This document shows, one piece after another, positions 1-9,400 of a DNA stretch of 29,040 nucleotides. This DNA comes from a virus: the IMG/VR virus record IMGVR_UViG_3300042540_000112, positions 1 to 29,040 of that record. One strand, written 5' to 3'. How positions within the stretch are numbered: position 1 is the stretch's first letter; every line of letters begins with the position of its first letter. The notes beneath the pieces were generated by a model, which was not told the DNA's origin, did no database searches, and saw nothing but the letters and a program-made list of their open reading frames with translations. Both the position numbers and the translations under genes were made by a program.

Positions 1-957
1 GTGAGCCAGAAGATTTATCGTTGTGATAATCGTCGCTTTGCTTCTACCAACACCGGTCAGGTGGAAGAATTAACTCTGCACGCCATCGATGAGTCTATTC
101 TTAAAGATGCCGAGACAGTATGGGAAAAATCATGGAAATGTTCAACACCATCGGCTGTTGTTAAAGAGGCTCTTAATAAGATTAAAGCCACCGATATCGA
201 TGTAGACCAGGCTGGTCCTGCACGTCCATATGTGGCCGAGTCTATTCACCCATTACAGGTTATTCAGCAGCAGGCCAATGTGGCTTTGCATAACGGATCA
301 GATCCATCGTTTGTTCACTATATGACGATTGATCATACCACTGGTAAGAGCATACACCATTTTAAGTCACTCACCAAACTTAGTAAGGCCGCTCCGTATC
401 AGATATATGCATCCGATACCGCTATCACTGGTAGACAGGGCTTTTCTGACCCTATTAATACCAGATATAATAGAGCATTGTCATTTAATTTCCCATGTGA
501 CTTTGATGCTCTCACTGATATTCTAAACGGTATTAGCTGTGACGGCCAGGTAATGAACCAGACCAGAACCATGAACCTCTCTAACGGTGTAGCCGATGCG
601 GTTGGTCAAGGTCTCAGCATTGCCAATAAACTGTTCTCATTAACCAATCTTGGTACCGCCGAGCAACATAAGAGTTGTGAAACAGGTGTAGAAAAGTATT
701 TACATCTTAGACAAGCCAGAATGGCTCTGCTAGATAGGGATAAGATTGCCCTCAGAATTACCATACCATGGACACCAACGCTACATGCTGGTGACAAGAT
801 TATGTTCAACTGGAATAACCGCTATGATGAGTCCATGAGAGTATATGGTACAGGTGAATATATCGTGGCACATCTCACACACAATATTCAATTCGGTGGC
901 TTTGCTGTCACCAATCTTGACTGTATTGCTAACACATTAGGTAAAGCGGGAGTTTAA
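1..957 (+). CDS. Baseplate hub protein, gp27/gpD-like (5' end possibly truncated)
   Basis: This reading frame is open from the first base. It begins with GTG, but the true start may lie upstream because no ribosome-binding site can be seen, and the 318 residues are shorter than T4 gp27 (391). Proteins of the gp27/late-control-D group form the trimeric ring that joins the tail tube to the central spike. The C-terminal part (about residues 255-310) has the expected character for this group: a beta strand ending in TIPWTPTLHAGDKIMFNW, a YDE segment, then GEYIVAHLTHNIQFG and a final V-T-N-L-D strand. The call rests on this pattern and on position, just before a probable OB-fold protein and a beta-helical spike. 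A different baseplate protein with a similar fold cannot be excluded. Confidence 0.6.
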   Translation: MSQKIYRCDNRRFASTNTGQVEELTLHAIDESILKDAETVWEKSWKCSTPSAVVKEALNKIKATDIDVDQAGPARPYVAESIHPLQVIQQQANVALHNGSDPSFVHYMTIDHTTGKSIHHFKSLTKLSKAAPYQIYASDTAITGRQGFSDPINTRYNRALSFNFPCDFDALTDILNGISCDGQVMNQTRTMNLSNGVADAVGQGLSIANKLFSLTNLGTAEQHKSCETGVEKYLHLRQARMALLDRDKIALRITIPWTPTLHAGDKIMFNWNNRYDESMRVYGTGEYIVAHLTHNIQFGGFAVTNLDCIANTLGKAGV

Positions 958-960
958 AGT

Positions 961-2631
961 ATGAAAGGTATTGCAGGTCCAGATACAACATGGTCCGTAG
1001 CGGTCACCACTCCACAGAAAGATGATAAGAGCCAGTCAGGTAATCAAGGCTTTTATGATCCTATTAACTACGGCCGAGGCGTGAATGAAGATGATCCGAT
1101 ATTGTCACCAATGCTCAACTCACCAACTGGCTTTATGCAGCAGGCATTTCCAGGTGCATTAGATCCCGGAACACCTGTCATTGTCCTTAAGCAGCTAGGT
1201 GAGTTAGGCGGAATTATTCTAGGCCAGTCTAATACGGTAAGAAAAGGTGGTCAGAACGGTGGCGGTGGAGGCCGCTTAGGATCAGCGGAGACGGTCTCCC
1301 AGTTCACTCAAACGACCAGAGATGTCAATGTAGCACCCGACATTCAAGAGGTCGAGGAGAATGGCGTTAAAATCCGTAAGATTAAGGAAAAAGGACAGCA
1401 ACATTCGCTTGATCTGCTAGAAGGATTACCTATTCACGGCGCCTTATTTGATATGGCTGGTTTTAGATTACCTGAAATCACCAATGTGCCAACCGCTAAA
1501 CAGACCAATGACGGTATGATCGGCGTCCAGCAAATGCAGCAAATGATGGGTCAGGTCATGTCACTTGGCCAGATGATACAAGGTCTTGCTGGTAATAAAG
1601 GTGGCGGTGGTGGAGCAGGTGGCTTTGGTGCTGGTTCTTCTCTATTATCTGGTGCTCAGCCAGGCCAGGCATATACACCTCCAGGTGCCAATACGGGTGC
1701 GGGTGGTGCTGGTTACGGTGGCGGTCTAGGTGATAATATTATATTTGCTACCGAGGCTCCACCAGATACACCTCTCTATACTATTATGGAAGGCTTGACT
1801 ACACCAATGAAGTCAGCCGTCAATTCTCTTTCTCTATTATTGCAAGGATATGAGGCTAATGACGGTGTAGCCTTTATGACTGGTGATGTGGTTCATGAGG
1901 ACACATATCTTAAGAACGCACAAGAATTACTAAGTCAGGTCACCTCACTAAGCGAGTTGATGTATGTTCTTAATCGTCTGCAATGGGACACCGATCTATT
2001 TGGACAGGACAAAATTGAGCCAGTAATTAATGAGATCGAGACTGCCTGGGGCGTAGCATTACAGAAAATCGATGTTAATGGTAATGTCGTTATTACTTAT
2101 GGCTATGAAGATGCAAATGCCGAGATGGAATTTGCCAATACTATGACCAGTAATACTGGTTCTCCTGCTCTAGGTTTCTTCGATGGTAATAGCACGACCG
2201 ACGTTTTCTATTCGGTGAACGCTACAGGTGCCAGCTTAGGCTTTATTGACCCAGCAACTACAGGTGCCTCTGGTATTCCATCTGGTGGTTCTAAAGGCGG
2301 AACAACCGATGCTGGTCAGGTTATCGGTCAGGCTCAAGGTCTATTAGGTCAGATTGAAGGTCTGGCACAGGGTATGAGCCAGAATATGTTTGGTGAAGCC
2401 GCTGGTACAATGAAAGAATTGTGGAAGCGTATGACACGAGAACAAGAAAACGATGCCAAGAAAATGCACGAGAAATTAAATACATCTGGTGACACTCAGA
2501 ATATGTCACAGATTGTGGAAAAGACCGTTAAAGGTGGTAATCCAGTTGATAAGAGTCTATTGAAAAAGGATGATCTTGAAACTAATGGCGATGCTGTTGG
2601 TCAAGGTAATTTTACCGTAGGCACAATGTAA
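961..2631 (+). CDS. Probable OB-fold baseplate hub/spike protein, glycine-rich
   Basis: A 556-residue protein starting three bases after the previous stop, with GCGGGAG as likely ribosome-binding site. Residues about 30-95 contain DPINYGRGVNEDDPILSP and a strand ending in PGTPVIVLKQLGELGGIILG. This resembles the OB-fold at the N terminus of gp5/VgrG-type spike proteins, where the text 'position of value, then url-like GxVxG strand' is typical. A long low-complexity glycine linker follows (about residues 217-260), then a helical region with LLSQVTSLSELMYVLNRLQW, a second Gly/Ser stretch and a polar helical C terminus. No lysozyme domain is seen. Its place between the hub and the beta-helix gene suggests that the gp5 function is divided over two genes. 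The product name is inferred; the fold is not proven. Confidence 0.5.
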   Translation: MKGIAGPDTTWSVAVTTPQKDDKSQSGNQGFYDPINYGRGVNEDDPILSPMLNSPTGFMQQAFPGALDPGTPVIVLKQLGELGGIILGQSNTVRKGGQNGGGGGRLGSAETVSQFTQTTRDVNVAPDIQEVEENGVKIRKIKEKGQQHSLDLLEGLPIHGALFDMAGFRLPEITNVPTAKQTNDGMIGVQQMQQMMGQVMSLGQMIQGLAGNKGGGGGAGGFGAGSSLLSGAQPGQAYTPPGANTGAGGAGYGGGLGDNIIFATEAPPDTPLYTIMEGLTTPMKSAVNSLSLLLQGYEANDGVAFMTGDVVHEDTYLKNAQELLSQVTSLSELMYVLNRLQWDTDLFGQDKIEPVINEIETAWGVALQKIDVNGNVVITYGYEDANAEMEFANTMTSNTGSPALGFFDGNSTTDVFYSVNATGASLGFIDPATTGASGIPSGGSKGGTTDAGQVIGQAQGLLGQIEGLAQGMSQNMFGEAAGTMKELWKRMTREQENDAKKMHEKLNTSGDTQNMSQIVEKTVKGGNPVDKSLLKKDDLETNGDAVGQGNFTVGTM

Positions 2632-2640
2632 GAGGAACAA

Positions 2641-3879
2641 ATGAGTAATACAGACGGTTCTAATATAGATGCTGGTGTTTCATTTAATGAAGAACCAAAG
2701 AAGCAATCACCTAAGAAGTGGAAGCAACCTCACAAGTCTGACGCTCGTAAAGCCAAGACCGCTGGTTCATATCCTGATTACTTCTCATGGAAGACTAGAT
2801 CAGGTCATACGCTACAGTTAGATGATACCAAAGGCGGTGAGACTGTTACTCTACAGCACCGTTCTGGTACCGCTATTCAGATGGCACCAGACGGTTCTAT
2901 GCATGTCACCGCACATAACGGTAAATATGAGATTACTTTTGGTGAGAATAGAGTTACCATATCTGGTGCTCAAGATATCACAGTCAAAGGTGATGCCTCA
3001 TTCCGTGTATATGGCGATTATAACGTCACCTGCCAGAAGGATTATAACCTCACCGTATTAGGTAATTTTAATCTAACTGCCAGAAACCATAACAGACAAA
3101 TTCTTGGTAATATTGATACACAGGCCCGTAACGAGAATAAAAAGCTAATGGGTTCATCCGCCAAGATCGCCCGTGGTGCTATTGCTTATGTCTCTAAAGG
3201 TTCATCCACATTTGCTTCACAGTCCGATCAGGTTCATATTGGTGGTGCGGCTGGTATTAATATGGCTGTTAATGAAGGTGATATTACCAGTAACATCGAA
3301 AAGGGTGGTTTCTATTCATCTACCAAAGACGGCTCGGTCAATGTGACTGCCGATGGTTCTGACGGTAATATTCGTATGAGAACCAAACAAGGTAAGATGG
3401 AGTTCAAATCAAAAGAAGATATGAACCACACCACAGAAAGCGGCAACTATAAAGTGACCGCTACTCAAGGTGATATTGGTCACGAGGCTGCCGCAGGTAA
3501 TATTGAAATGTCAGCAACGGCAGGCGGTGTTAAAACTCGTGGACTTAATTATAGTGTAACCGCTACACAAAGCGCCGAGGTCACCACAGGCACCGATCTT
3601 GACCTTCGTTCTGGTGGTAGAGCAAGTCTCCACGGTGCCACAACCTCACACGTTACTGGTGCCACTGTTAATGTCAAAGGTGATAGTATTACTAACGTTG
3701 ATGGACCTACGGCACTCAATCTTAATGGTGGCATTTCACAGGCTATGTCCGCTATTAGTCTACAGATACCATTTGACTTTGGTTCATTCACTGATCCAGA
3801 AGAAAAAACTGGTACATCTCGTGGTGTTCATGCACCAGATAGACCAGCAGGCAGAAGCGAAGCGGATAACTGGGCATAA
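2641..3879 (+). CDS. Baseplate central spike, gp5 C-terminal/VgrG-like beta-helix
   Basis: A 412-residue protein with ribosome-binding site GAGGA and start ATG. After a basic, Lys-rich N terminus (residues 1-45) comes YFSWKTRSGHTLQLDDTKGG and then QHRSGTAIQMAPDGSMHV, which is the signature of the gp5/VgrG stalk domain. From about residue 112 there is a clear 8-residue period with V-x-G-D and N-x-T positions (DITVKGDA, SFRVYGDY, NVTCQKDY, NLTVLGNF). This matches the octapeptide period of the T4 gp5 C-terminal triple-stranded beta-helix. Further beta-rich repeats run to about residue 370, followed by a short acidic and proline-containing tail. The expected role is a trimeric membrane-piercing spike below the hub. 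No lysozyme domain is fused to it. Confidence in a spike role is high; the precise family name is less certain. Confidence 0.8.
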   Translation: MSNTDGSNIDAGVSFNEEPKKQSPKKWKQPHKSDARKAKTAGSYPDYFSWKTRSGHTLQLDDTKGGETVTLQHRSGTAIQMAPDGSMHVTAHNGKYEITFGENRVTISGAQDITVKGDASFRVYGDYNVTCQKDYNLTVLGNFNLTARNHNRQILGNIDTQARNENKKLMGSSAKIARGAIAYVSKGSSTFASQSDQVHIGGAAGINMAVNEGDITSNIEKGGFYSSTKDGSVNVTADGSDGNIRMRTKQGKMEFKSKEDMNHTTESGNYKVTATQGDIGHEAAAGNIEMSATAGGVKTRGLNYSVTATQSAEVTTGTDLDLRSGGRASLHGATTSHVTGATVNVKGDSITNVDGPTALNLNGGISQAMSAISLQIPFDFGSFTDPEEKTGTSRGVHAPDRPAGRSEADNWA

Positions 3880-3891
3880 ATAATATAAATG
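3875..3891 (+). promoter_or_regulatory. Possible tandem T4-type late promoter boxes
   Basis: CATAAATA at 3875-3882 overlaps the spike stop codon, and TATAAATG lies at 3884-3891. T4 late promoters, recognised through the phage sigma factor gp55, have TATAAATA at -10, and NATAAATA variants occur in T4-like cyanophages. A start from the first box would give a leader of about 17 bases that still contains the AAAGGA ribosome-binding site before gp25. A start from the second would fall on that site, so the first box is the better candidate. Confidence 0.4.
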
Positions 3892-3904
3892 CTAAAGGAC
3901 TAAA

Positions 3905-4309
3905 ATGGCACAGATTAACATCAGCAGACAGCCAGACTATTCTGATCTTGATTTGGATTTTCAAATCAATCCAATCACTGGTGATATTAACAAAAAGAAG
4001 GGAACGGATGCGGTCAAAAGATCCATCCGCAATCTTATCTTTACCAACTTTTACGAGAGACCATTTAAATCCAGCATAGGTTCGGATGTAACAAGATTGC
4101 TGTTCGATAACGTAGATGTTATGACAGCGGCACTTATTGAAGATGCCATTATTCGTCTAATAAATAATTTCGAGCCTAGAGCAAGACTAATCAAAGTTAC
4201 AGTTACGGTCGATTATGATAACAATGGCTTTGGTGTAGAAGTCCAATATATCGTGGTCAATACAGAAACACCTGCTACCTTCAATCTATTCCTTGAGAGG
4301 ATTCGTTAA
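3905..4309 (+). CDS. 25: Baseplate wedge subunit, gp25-like
   Basis: 134 residues, against 132 in T4 gp25. The family core is complete: KRSIRNLIFTNFYERPFKSS, followed by GSDVTRLLFDN, an amphipathic helix (IEDAIIRLINNFEPRARL) and a terminal beta strand with VEVQYIVVN. The ERPF and G-S-D segments are the conserved sheath-binding signature of gp25/TssE-like proteins. In T4, gp25 sits at the contact of wedge, hub and sheath and starts sheath polymerisation; the older name 'lysozyme' is misleading and no catalytic glutamate/aspartate pair of T4 lysozyme type is seen. AAAGGA ends five bases before the ATG. The gp6 gene follows after five bases, as in related phages. Confidence 0.93.
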   Translation: MAQINISRQPDYSDLDLDFQINPITGDINKKKGTDAVKRSIRNLIFTNFYERPFKSSIGSDVTRLLFDNVDVMTAALIEDAIIRLINNFEPRARLIKVTVTVDYDNNGFGVEVQYIVVNTETPATFNLFLERIR

Positions 4310-4314
4310 AAGCA

Positions 4315-6396
4315 ATGTCAAGAGCAAATACAACCCTCAGAGTTTCGGAGTTAGACTTTAACTCTATCAGAAACAATCTAAAGACCTATCTTAATAGCCA
4401 GTCAGAGTTCACCGACTATAACTTTGAGGGTTCTGGTCTTTCTGTTCTATTGGACATTTTGGCTTATAACACCTATTACAATTCATACTATCTGAATATG
4501 GTGGCTAACGAGGCATTCCTTGACACCGCACAGGTTCGTCAGAATATTCTATCACAGGCCAAGTTGATCAACTATGTGCCAACCTCTAAACATGCTGCCG
4601 CTGCCAAGGTGAATGTTCGCATTACACCAACATCAACGGAAAGCCAGACAATCGACTATATCACCATTGACAAGTATACCAGACTACTTGGTGCTGATAT
4701 TGAAGGCACCAACTATCCATTCGTCACAGTCAATGCTAATACCGCACATAAGTCAAACGGTTCATACTATCTACCAAATGTCCGTATCATTCAAGGTGAG
4801 GTAATCACCCAGCAGTTTTCTATGTCTGCTAATAATAAGACCGCTCGTTTCGAATTACCATCAGCCAATATCGATACACATACTCTAACCGTCACGGTGC
4901 AGGAATCATCAGCTAACTCATATACAGAAGAATATATTCTTTCTACTGATATCACCGAGGTTACAGCCAATAGCCGTATCTACTTTGTGGAAGAAAACGA
5001 GAACCTAAACTATACCATTCAGTTTGGTGACAATGTTCTTGGTTATCGTCCAAAGGTCGGTAATATCGTTATTGCCACTTATGTTGATACACAAGGCACA
5101 GATGGTAATGCCGTATCTAAGTTTAACTTTATCGAACCAATCGCCTCAGCTTTTACTGGTAATGTTAGAGTTACCACTGTAGAGAGTTCATCAGGTGGTT
5201 CAGATAAGGAAGATATTGACCGTATCAGACTAAGAGCCCCACAGTATTATACAGCCCAGAACCGCTGCGTTACAGTCCGTGATTATGAAACACTAATCAC
5301 TAAAGACTATCCAAATATTGACGCCGTTTCTATCTGGGGTGGTGAGGAGAACGACCCACCAGTTTACGGAAAAGTTTATATCTCTCTTAAGACTAAAGGT
5401 TATTATACACTAACAAACCTTGAAAAAGAGAATATCAAGAATAATCTGGTCGCTGAAAGAAACGTCATCACGGTTACACCAGTAATCGTTGACCCAGAAT
5501 ATATCTTCGTGACTGTTCGTGGTAAGGTCTATTACAACCCATCATTGACCACTAAGGCATCAACGGAAATATTGAATCTCGTTAAGCAGGCCGCCTATGA
5601 CTATGCGGATGCCGAGTTGAATACCTATCGTTCAACCTTTAAGAAGTCAAAGCTACAGTCATATATTGAAAAGGCCGACAGTTCAATCACTGGTTCTGAT
5701 CTTAGAATTTATCTACAGAGCCGTCAGAAGATCGATAAGGCCCAGCAAAGAAAATATTATTACGACTTTAAGACCACTATTGAAAGAGGTACATTTACCG
5801 ATAAGCTATACTCTTTCCCACAGATTACCGTTCTAGATAGCAGCCTTATCTCTCGTAACGTATTCTATGAAGAAGTACCAAATTCATTCACAGGTGTTGA
5901 CTCCATTGAGTTGATTACACCAGGTAGAGATTACACAACATCAACCTATGTCACTATCACAGGTGACGGTACTGGTGCCACTGCCGAGGCTACAATCGTT
6001 AATGGCAAGGTAAACTCAATCACCGTTACAAATAAGGGTATCAATTACTCTCGTGCTATTGTCACCATCACCGATCCAGATGGTGGTGTAGAAGCTACAG
6101 CTAAGGCCGTTCTAGAAGCAAGAAACGGAACACTAAGAACATATTACTATGATGATCTAGGTAATAAGAACATCGTAAGTTCCGATGCTGGTACTATTGA
6201 CTATGACACAGGATTGATCGTCATTAACGCCATTCAGCCTAGCGCCATTGTGGCTAACGATTACTATGATACCGATGTTCTCACATTCAATGTCGTTTCT
6301 GGTTCTGAAATCATCATACCTTTGAGAAACAGAATATTGACCATGGACGAAAACAACGTTCAGACTGTCCAGTTAGAAATAGTAGCAGAAAAGTAA
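4315..6396 (+). CDS. 6: Baseplate wedge subunit, gp6-like (baseplate J family)
   Basis: 693 residues, close to T4 gp6 (660). The N-terminal region has a long FNSIRNNLKTYLNSQSEF helix and DILAYNTYYNSYYLNMVANE, a helix typical of gp6 and baseplate-J proteins. Residues about 311-360 hold YYTAQNRCVTVRDYETLITK and then DAVSIWGGEENDPPVYGKVY, the conserved gp6 'NR-x-VT-x-x-DYE' segment. Gp6 forms the dimeric backbone of the wedge ring that changes shape when the sheath contracts. Residues about 531-600 contain an inserted beta repeat with GRDYT and GINYS motifs, also seen in the next two genes. No strong ribosome-binding site is visible; the gene is only five bases behind gp25 and may be translationally coupled to it. 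Confidence 0.92.
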   Translation: MSRANTTLRVSELDFNSIRNNLKTYLNSQSEFTDYNFEGSGLSVLLDILAYNTYYNSYYLNMVANEAFLDTAQVRQNILSQAKLINYVPTSKHAAAAKVNVRITPTSTESQTIDYITIDKYTRLLGADIEGTNYPFVTVNANTAHKSNGSYYLPNVRIIQGEVITQQFSMSANNKTARFELPSANIDTHTLTVTVQESSANSYTEEYILSTDITEVTANSRIYFVEENENLNYTIQFGDNVLGYRPKVGNIVIATYVDTQGTDGNAVSKFNFIEPIASAFTGNVRVTTVESSSGGSDKEDIDRIRLRAPQYYTAQNRCVTVRDYETLITKDYPNIDAVSIWGGEENDPPVYGKVYISLKTKGYYTLTNLEKENIKNNLVAERNVITVTPVIVDPEYIFVTVRGKVYYNPSLTTKASTEILNLVKQAAYDYADAELNTYRSTFKKSKLQSYIEKADSSITGSDLRIYLQSRQKIDKAQQRKYYYDFKTTIERGTFTDKLYSFPQITVLDSSLISRNVFYEEVPNSFTGVDSIELITPGRDYTTSTYVTITGDGTGATAEATIVNGKVNSITVTNKGINYSRAIVTITDPDGGVEATAKAVLEARNGTLRTYYYDDLGNKNIVSSDAGTIDYDTGLIVINAIQPSAIVANDYYDTDVLTFNVVSGSEIIIPLRNRILTMDENNVQTVQLEIVAEK
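5906..6120 (+). repeat. GxGYT / GxGAxA beta module inside gp6
   Basis: Two copies in protein terms: TPGRDYTTSTYVTITGDGTG with ATAEATI, and TNKGINYSRAIVTITDPDGG with EATAKAV. The same ~35-40-residue pattern recurs in the gp7-like and gp8-like proteins of this window. Confidence 0.7.
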
Positions 6397-6400
6397 TTTA

Positions 6401-9400
6401 ATGACTCAATCAGCATCAAATAACAAAACATCATTACTTATTTCTGGACAGCTTCCTGCCTTTGTCAGAGAAGAACATGAAACGTTTATCAAATTTCTAG
6501 AATACTACTATAAGCAAATGGAGCAGGAAGGTGAAACACTTTACCTTTCCAAGAACATGCTTCGTAACCTGGACATTGATCAGCTATATGAACACGTTCT
6601 AGATGAACATACCAATGACAGTAACATCAGAGACGATTACGACTATCTTTCATTCCTTCAAAAGATGTATGATAGTTTCATCGCTTATATTCCTGATAAG
6701 GTTCTAGCTGATAGAGTAAACATACTTAAACACGCCAGAGAGTTTTATCTTTCTTCTGGTTCAGAAAAGTCTGCTCGTTTTATTATTCAGGCATTGCTCA
6801 ACAAAGAGGCCTCTTTCTATTATCCAAAGCAGGACATTCTACGTGCCTCTGATGGTAAGTGGTTTATTGAGAAGTCTCTTAGAGTAAGAGATGTCAAGGT
6901 CAATAACGTATCAAATAGTATAGCTGCCGTTAACTTTGCTAATACCTCCATCAAAGGTCTAACATCAAACGCCACGGCTATTGTAGAAAAGGTCGACACT
7001 TACTTTGATAAGGGTCAGCTAATCTATGAATTGAAGCTATCAAGCCTCTATAAAGAGTTCTTGAACGCCGAAGAAATCACAACATTCTTTACCGAAGAAG
7101 GTGAAGATAAGTATCTAACGGCTAACCTATTCTCTGGTATTATTACAGCGGTACAGATTGTTGCTGGTGGTCAAGGCTATACAGAAGGCACCACAGTACC
7201 TATCACCAGTAACACAGGTTCTGGTGCTCAGATTATCATTTCAACCGTTTCTAAAGGAACTATTCAGGCCGCTGGTATCGTTAAAGGTGGTGCTGGCTTT
7301 AAAGTTGATGATCCTCTATTGATCTTCGGCTCTGGTTCTGGTGCTGCTGGTCTAGTAGCCGACGTTGATGATTCCGGATTCTATCATCCAAATTCATACA
7401 ATGTTATGTGGTCAACTATTAATCTTGAAGCTAATACAGCTATCGGTAATGCCACATATTCAAATCTAAAATCATCTATTATCGACCCAGCTAATGACGC
7501 CGCTGGCTTCGCCAATTCTATGTCATACTTTGTCTATGCTAACTGCGGACCAGCCTTTTCACTATCAATCACAAATGGTGGTAATAACTACATCCCACCA
7601 ATCACCATCGCTATCTCTGCCAACTCTACCATCACCAAGATGGGTATTCTTGGTAAGATGCAGATTGTTTCTGGTGGCCTAGGTTATACCGCTGGTGATA
7701 CTATTGAGTTTATCAACCCACAAGGTTCTTCTGGTTCTGGTGCTATTGCTAACGTCACCAACGTAGCAGCCAATGGTATGATCACCGAGGTTCGCTTTGA
7801 GCAAATGCCTGGTCAGATCATCGGTGGTTCTGGATATGATTCATTAAATCTACCATTCGCCAATGTCGTATCAGGAACAGGTTCTGGTGCTAACGTTATG
7901 GTCACAGCCGTTATCGGTAAGAACGAAGAAATTATTCAGTCTGTTTCTAACATCGGTACTATTCAGGCAATGACCGTCATTAGTGGTGGTTACGGCTATA
8001 CAGATAATCCAACTCTAAGACTAGACACACTAGGCGACGGAACAGCTAACGCTACACTATCAGTTGTTACAGGTGCGTTCTCCTATCCAGGTCGTTATAT
8101 CAACGATGACGGTCATTTGTCTGGCTATAACTTCCTAGAAGATAGAGATTACTATCAAGAGTTCTCATACGTTGTTAGGGTTGATGAAACCATCAATAAG
8201 TATAGAACTGCCATTAAGGATCTAACACATCCAGCCGGCACCAAGCTATTTGGTGAGTATGACCTCACATTCGATAATGAAACACTAACAAATACCAATA
8301 TTCAAATTTCACTGGCTAATACTCAACCAGTGGTTCTACCATTCAAGACAATGTATCAGGTGCAGGGCTATACACCTGGTGTATTTGAACCTAATGTGGT
8401 AACTGGTACAGCCAATGCGGAATTTGTCGCCGGTTCATTTAGCGTCAATACATCAAATCATTTGGCAAGTTATGCTGCACAGAATAACACAATCGTTATC
8501 GCTTACTATAATCACCCATTTGCCGAGAACGATTATGTATTCATGCACTTCCAGACAAACGCATGGGCCAATCTAGGTAATACAAACTATACCGTTGTAT
8601 CATCTAATCTAACACACTTTACTGTTAATAACCCACTAACCGAAACTGTAACAGGTAACGTAGGTAATGTTCGCATCTATAATCCAGATGTTATGCTTAC
8701 ACTGCCTTATAGCAGACCATCGGTTAACGAGAATGTCTATATCCAGTTCCAGACCACTGACGTTTCTCTAGCCAATGGTTACTATCAGGTACGTTCGGTT
8801 AAGAATGCCAACACCTTTAATGTCCTACATCCTGATATGACAACCGCAGATGATGGCGCTGGTGTTGCTAATCTAATCAGCAAGAAGGTCATCGTATCTG
8901 CCGAAAACCATGGCTTTAGCGTAGGTGATCAGGCTTACATTCTTCTACTCGGTGGTGACACAGCCAATACAGATAACGGATATTACACCGTAACATCGGT
9001 ACAGGATGCTAACTCATTCAATGTTTCTGCTGCCAATGTTCTCTTTAGTGGCTCAACTGCTCGTGTATATCAGAAGAAGTCTAAGATTATCATTGTCAAT
9101 CATCCGTTCGCTAACAGCAATTCAGTTTATATTGCCTTCACTAACGGTGACCAGGCTAACACAGTCAATGGTGTCTATAACCCAGTTAAGACTGGTACCA
9201 ATACATTCAGCTTCAATGTGGCTAAGCCAGCGACTGGTAACAGCACTGTCCGTGTATGGTATCAGACAAACAACTATTCAAACATTGTATTCACCACACT
9301 TAAATCATCCAGTGGTTATTCAGCCAATGATAATGTCCATGTAGAGTTCTTTGCTACCGCTACAGACCTAGCAAACGGAATCTATATGGTCAGAGACATT

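Noticed and set aside
3599-3883. 94-residue frame overlapping the end of the spike gene
   Set aside because: It is a shifted-frame shadow of the beta-helix repeats, without a ribosome-binding site, and ends just at the intergenic gap.
3905-4309. gp25 as a tail lysozyme
   Set aside because: The family is sometimes labelled 'lysozyme', but its role in T4 is structural, and no lysozyme catalytic arrangement is visible.
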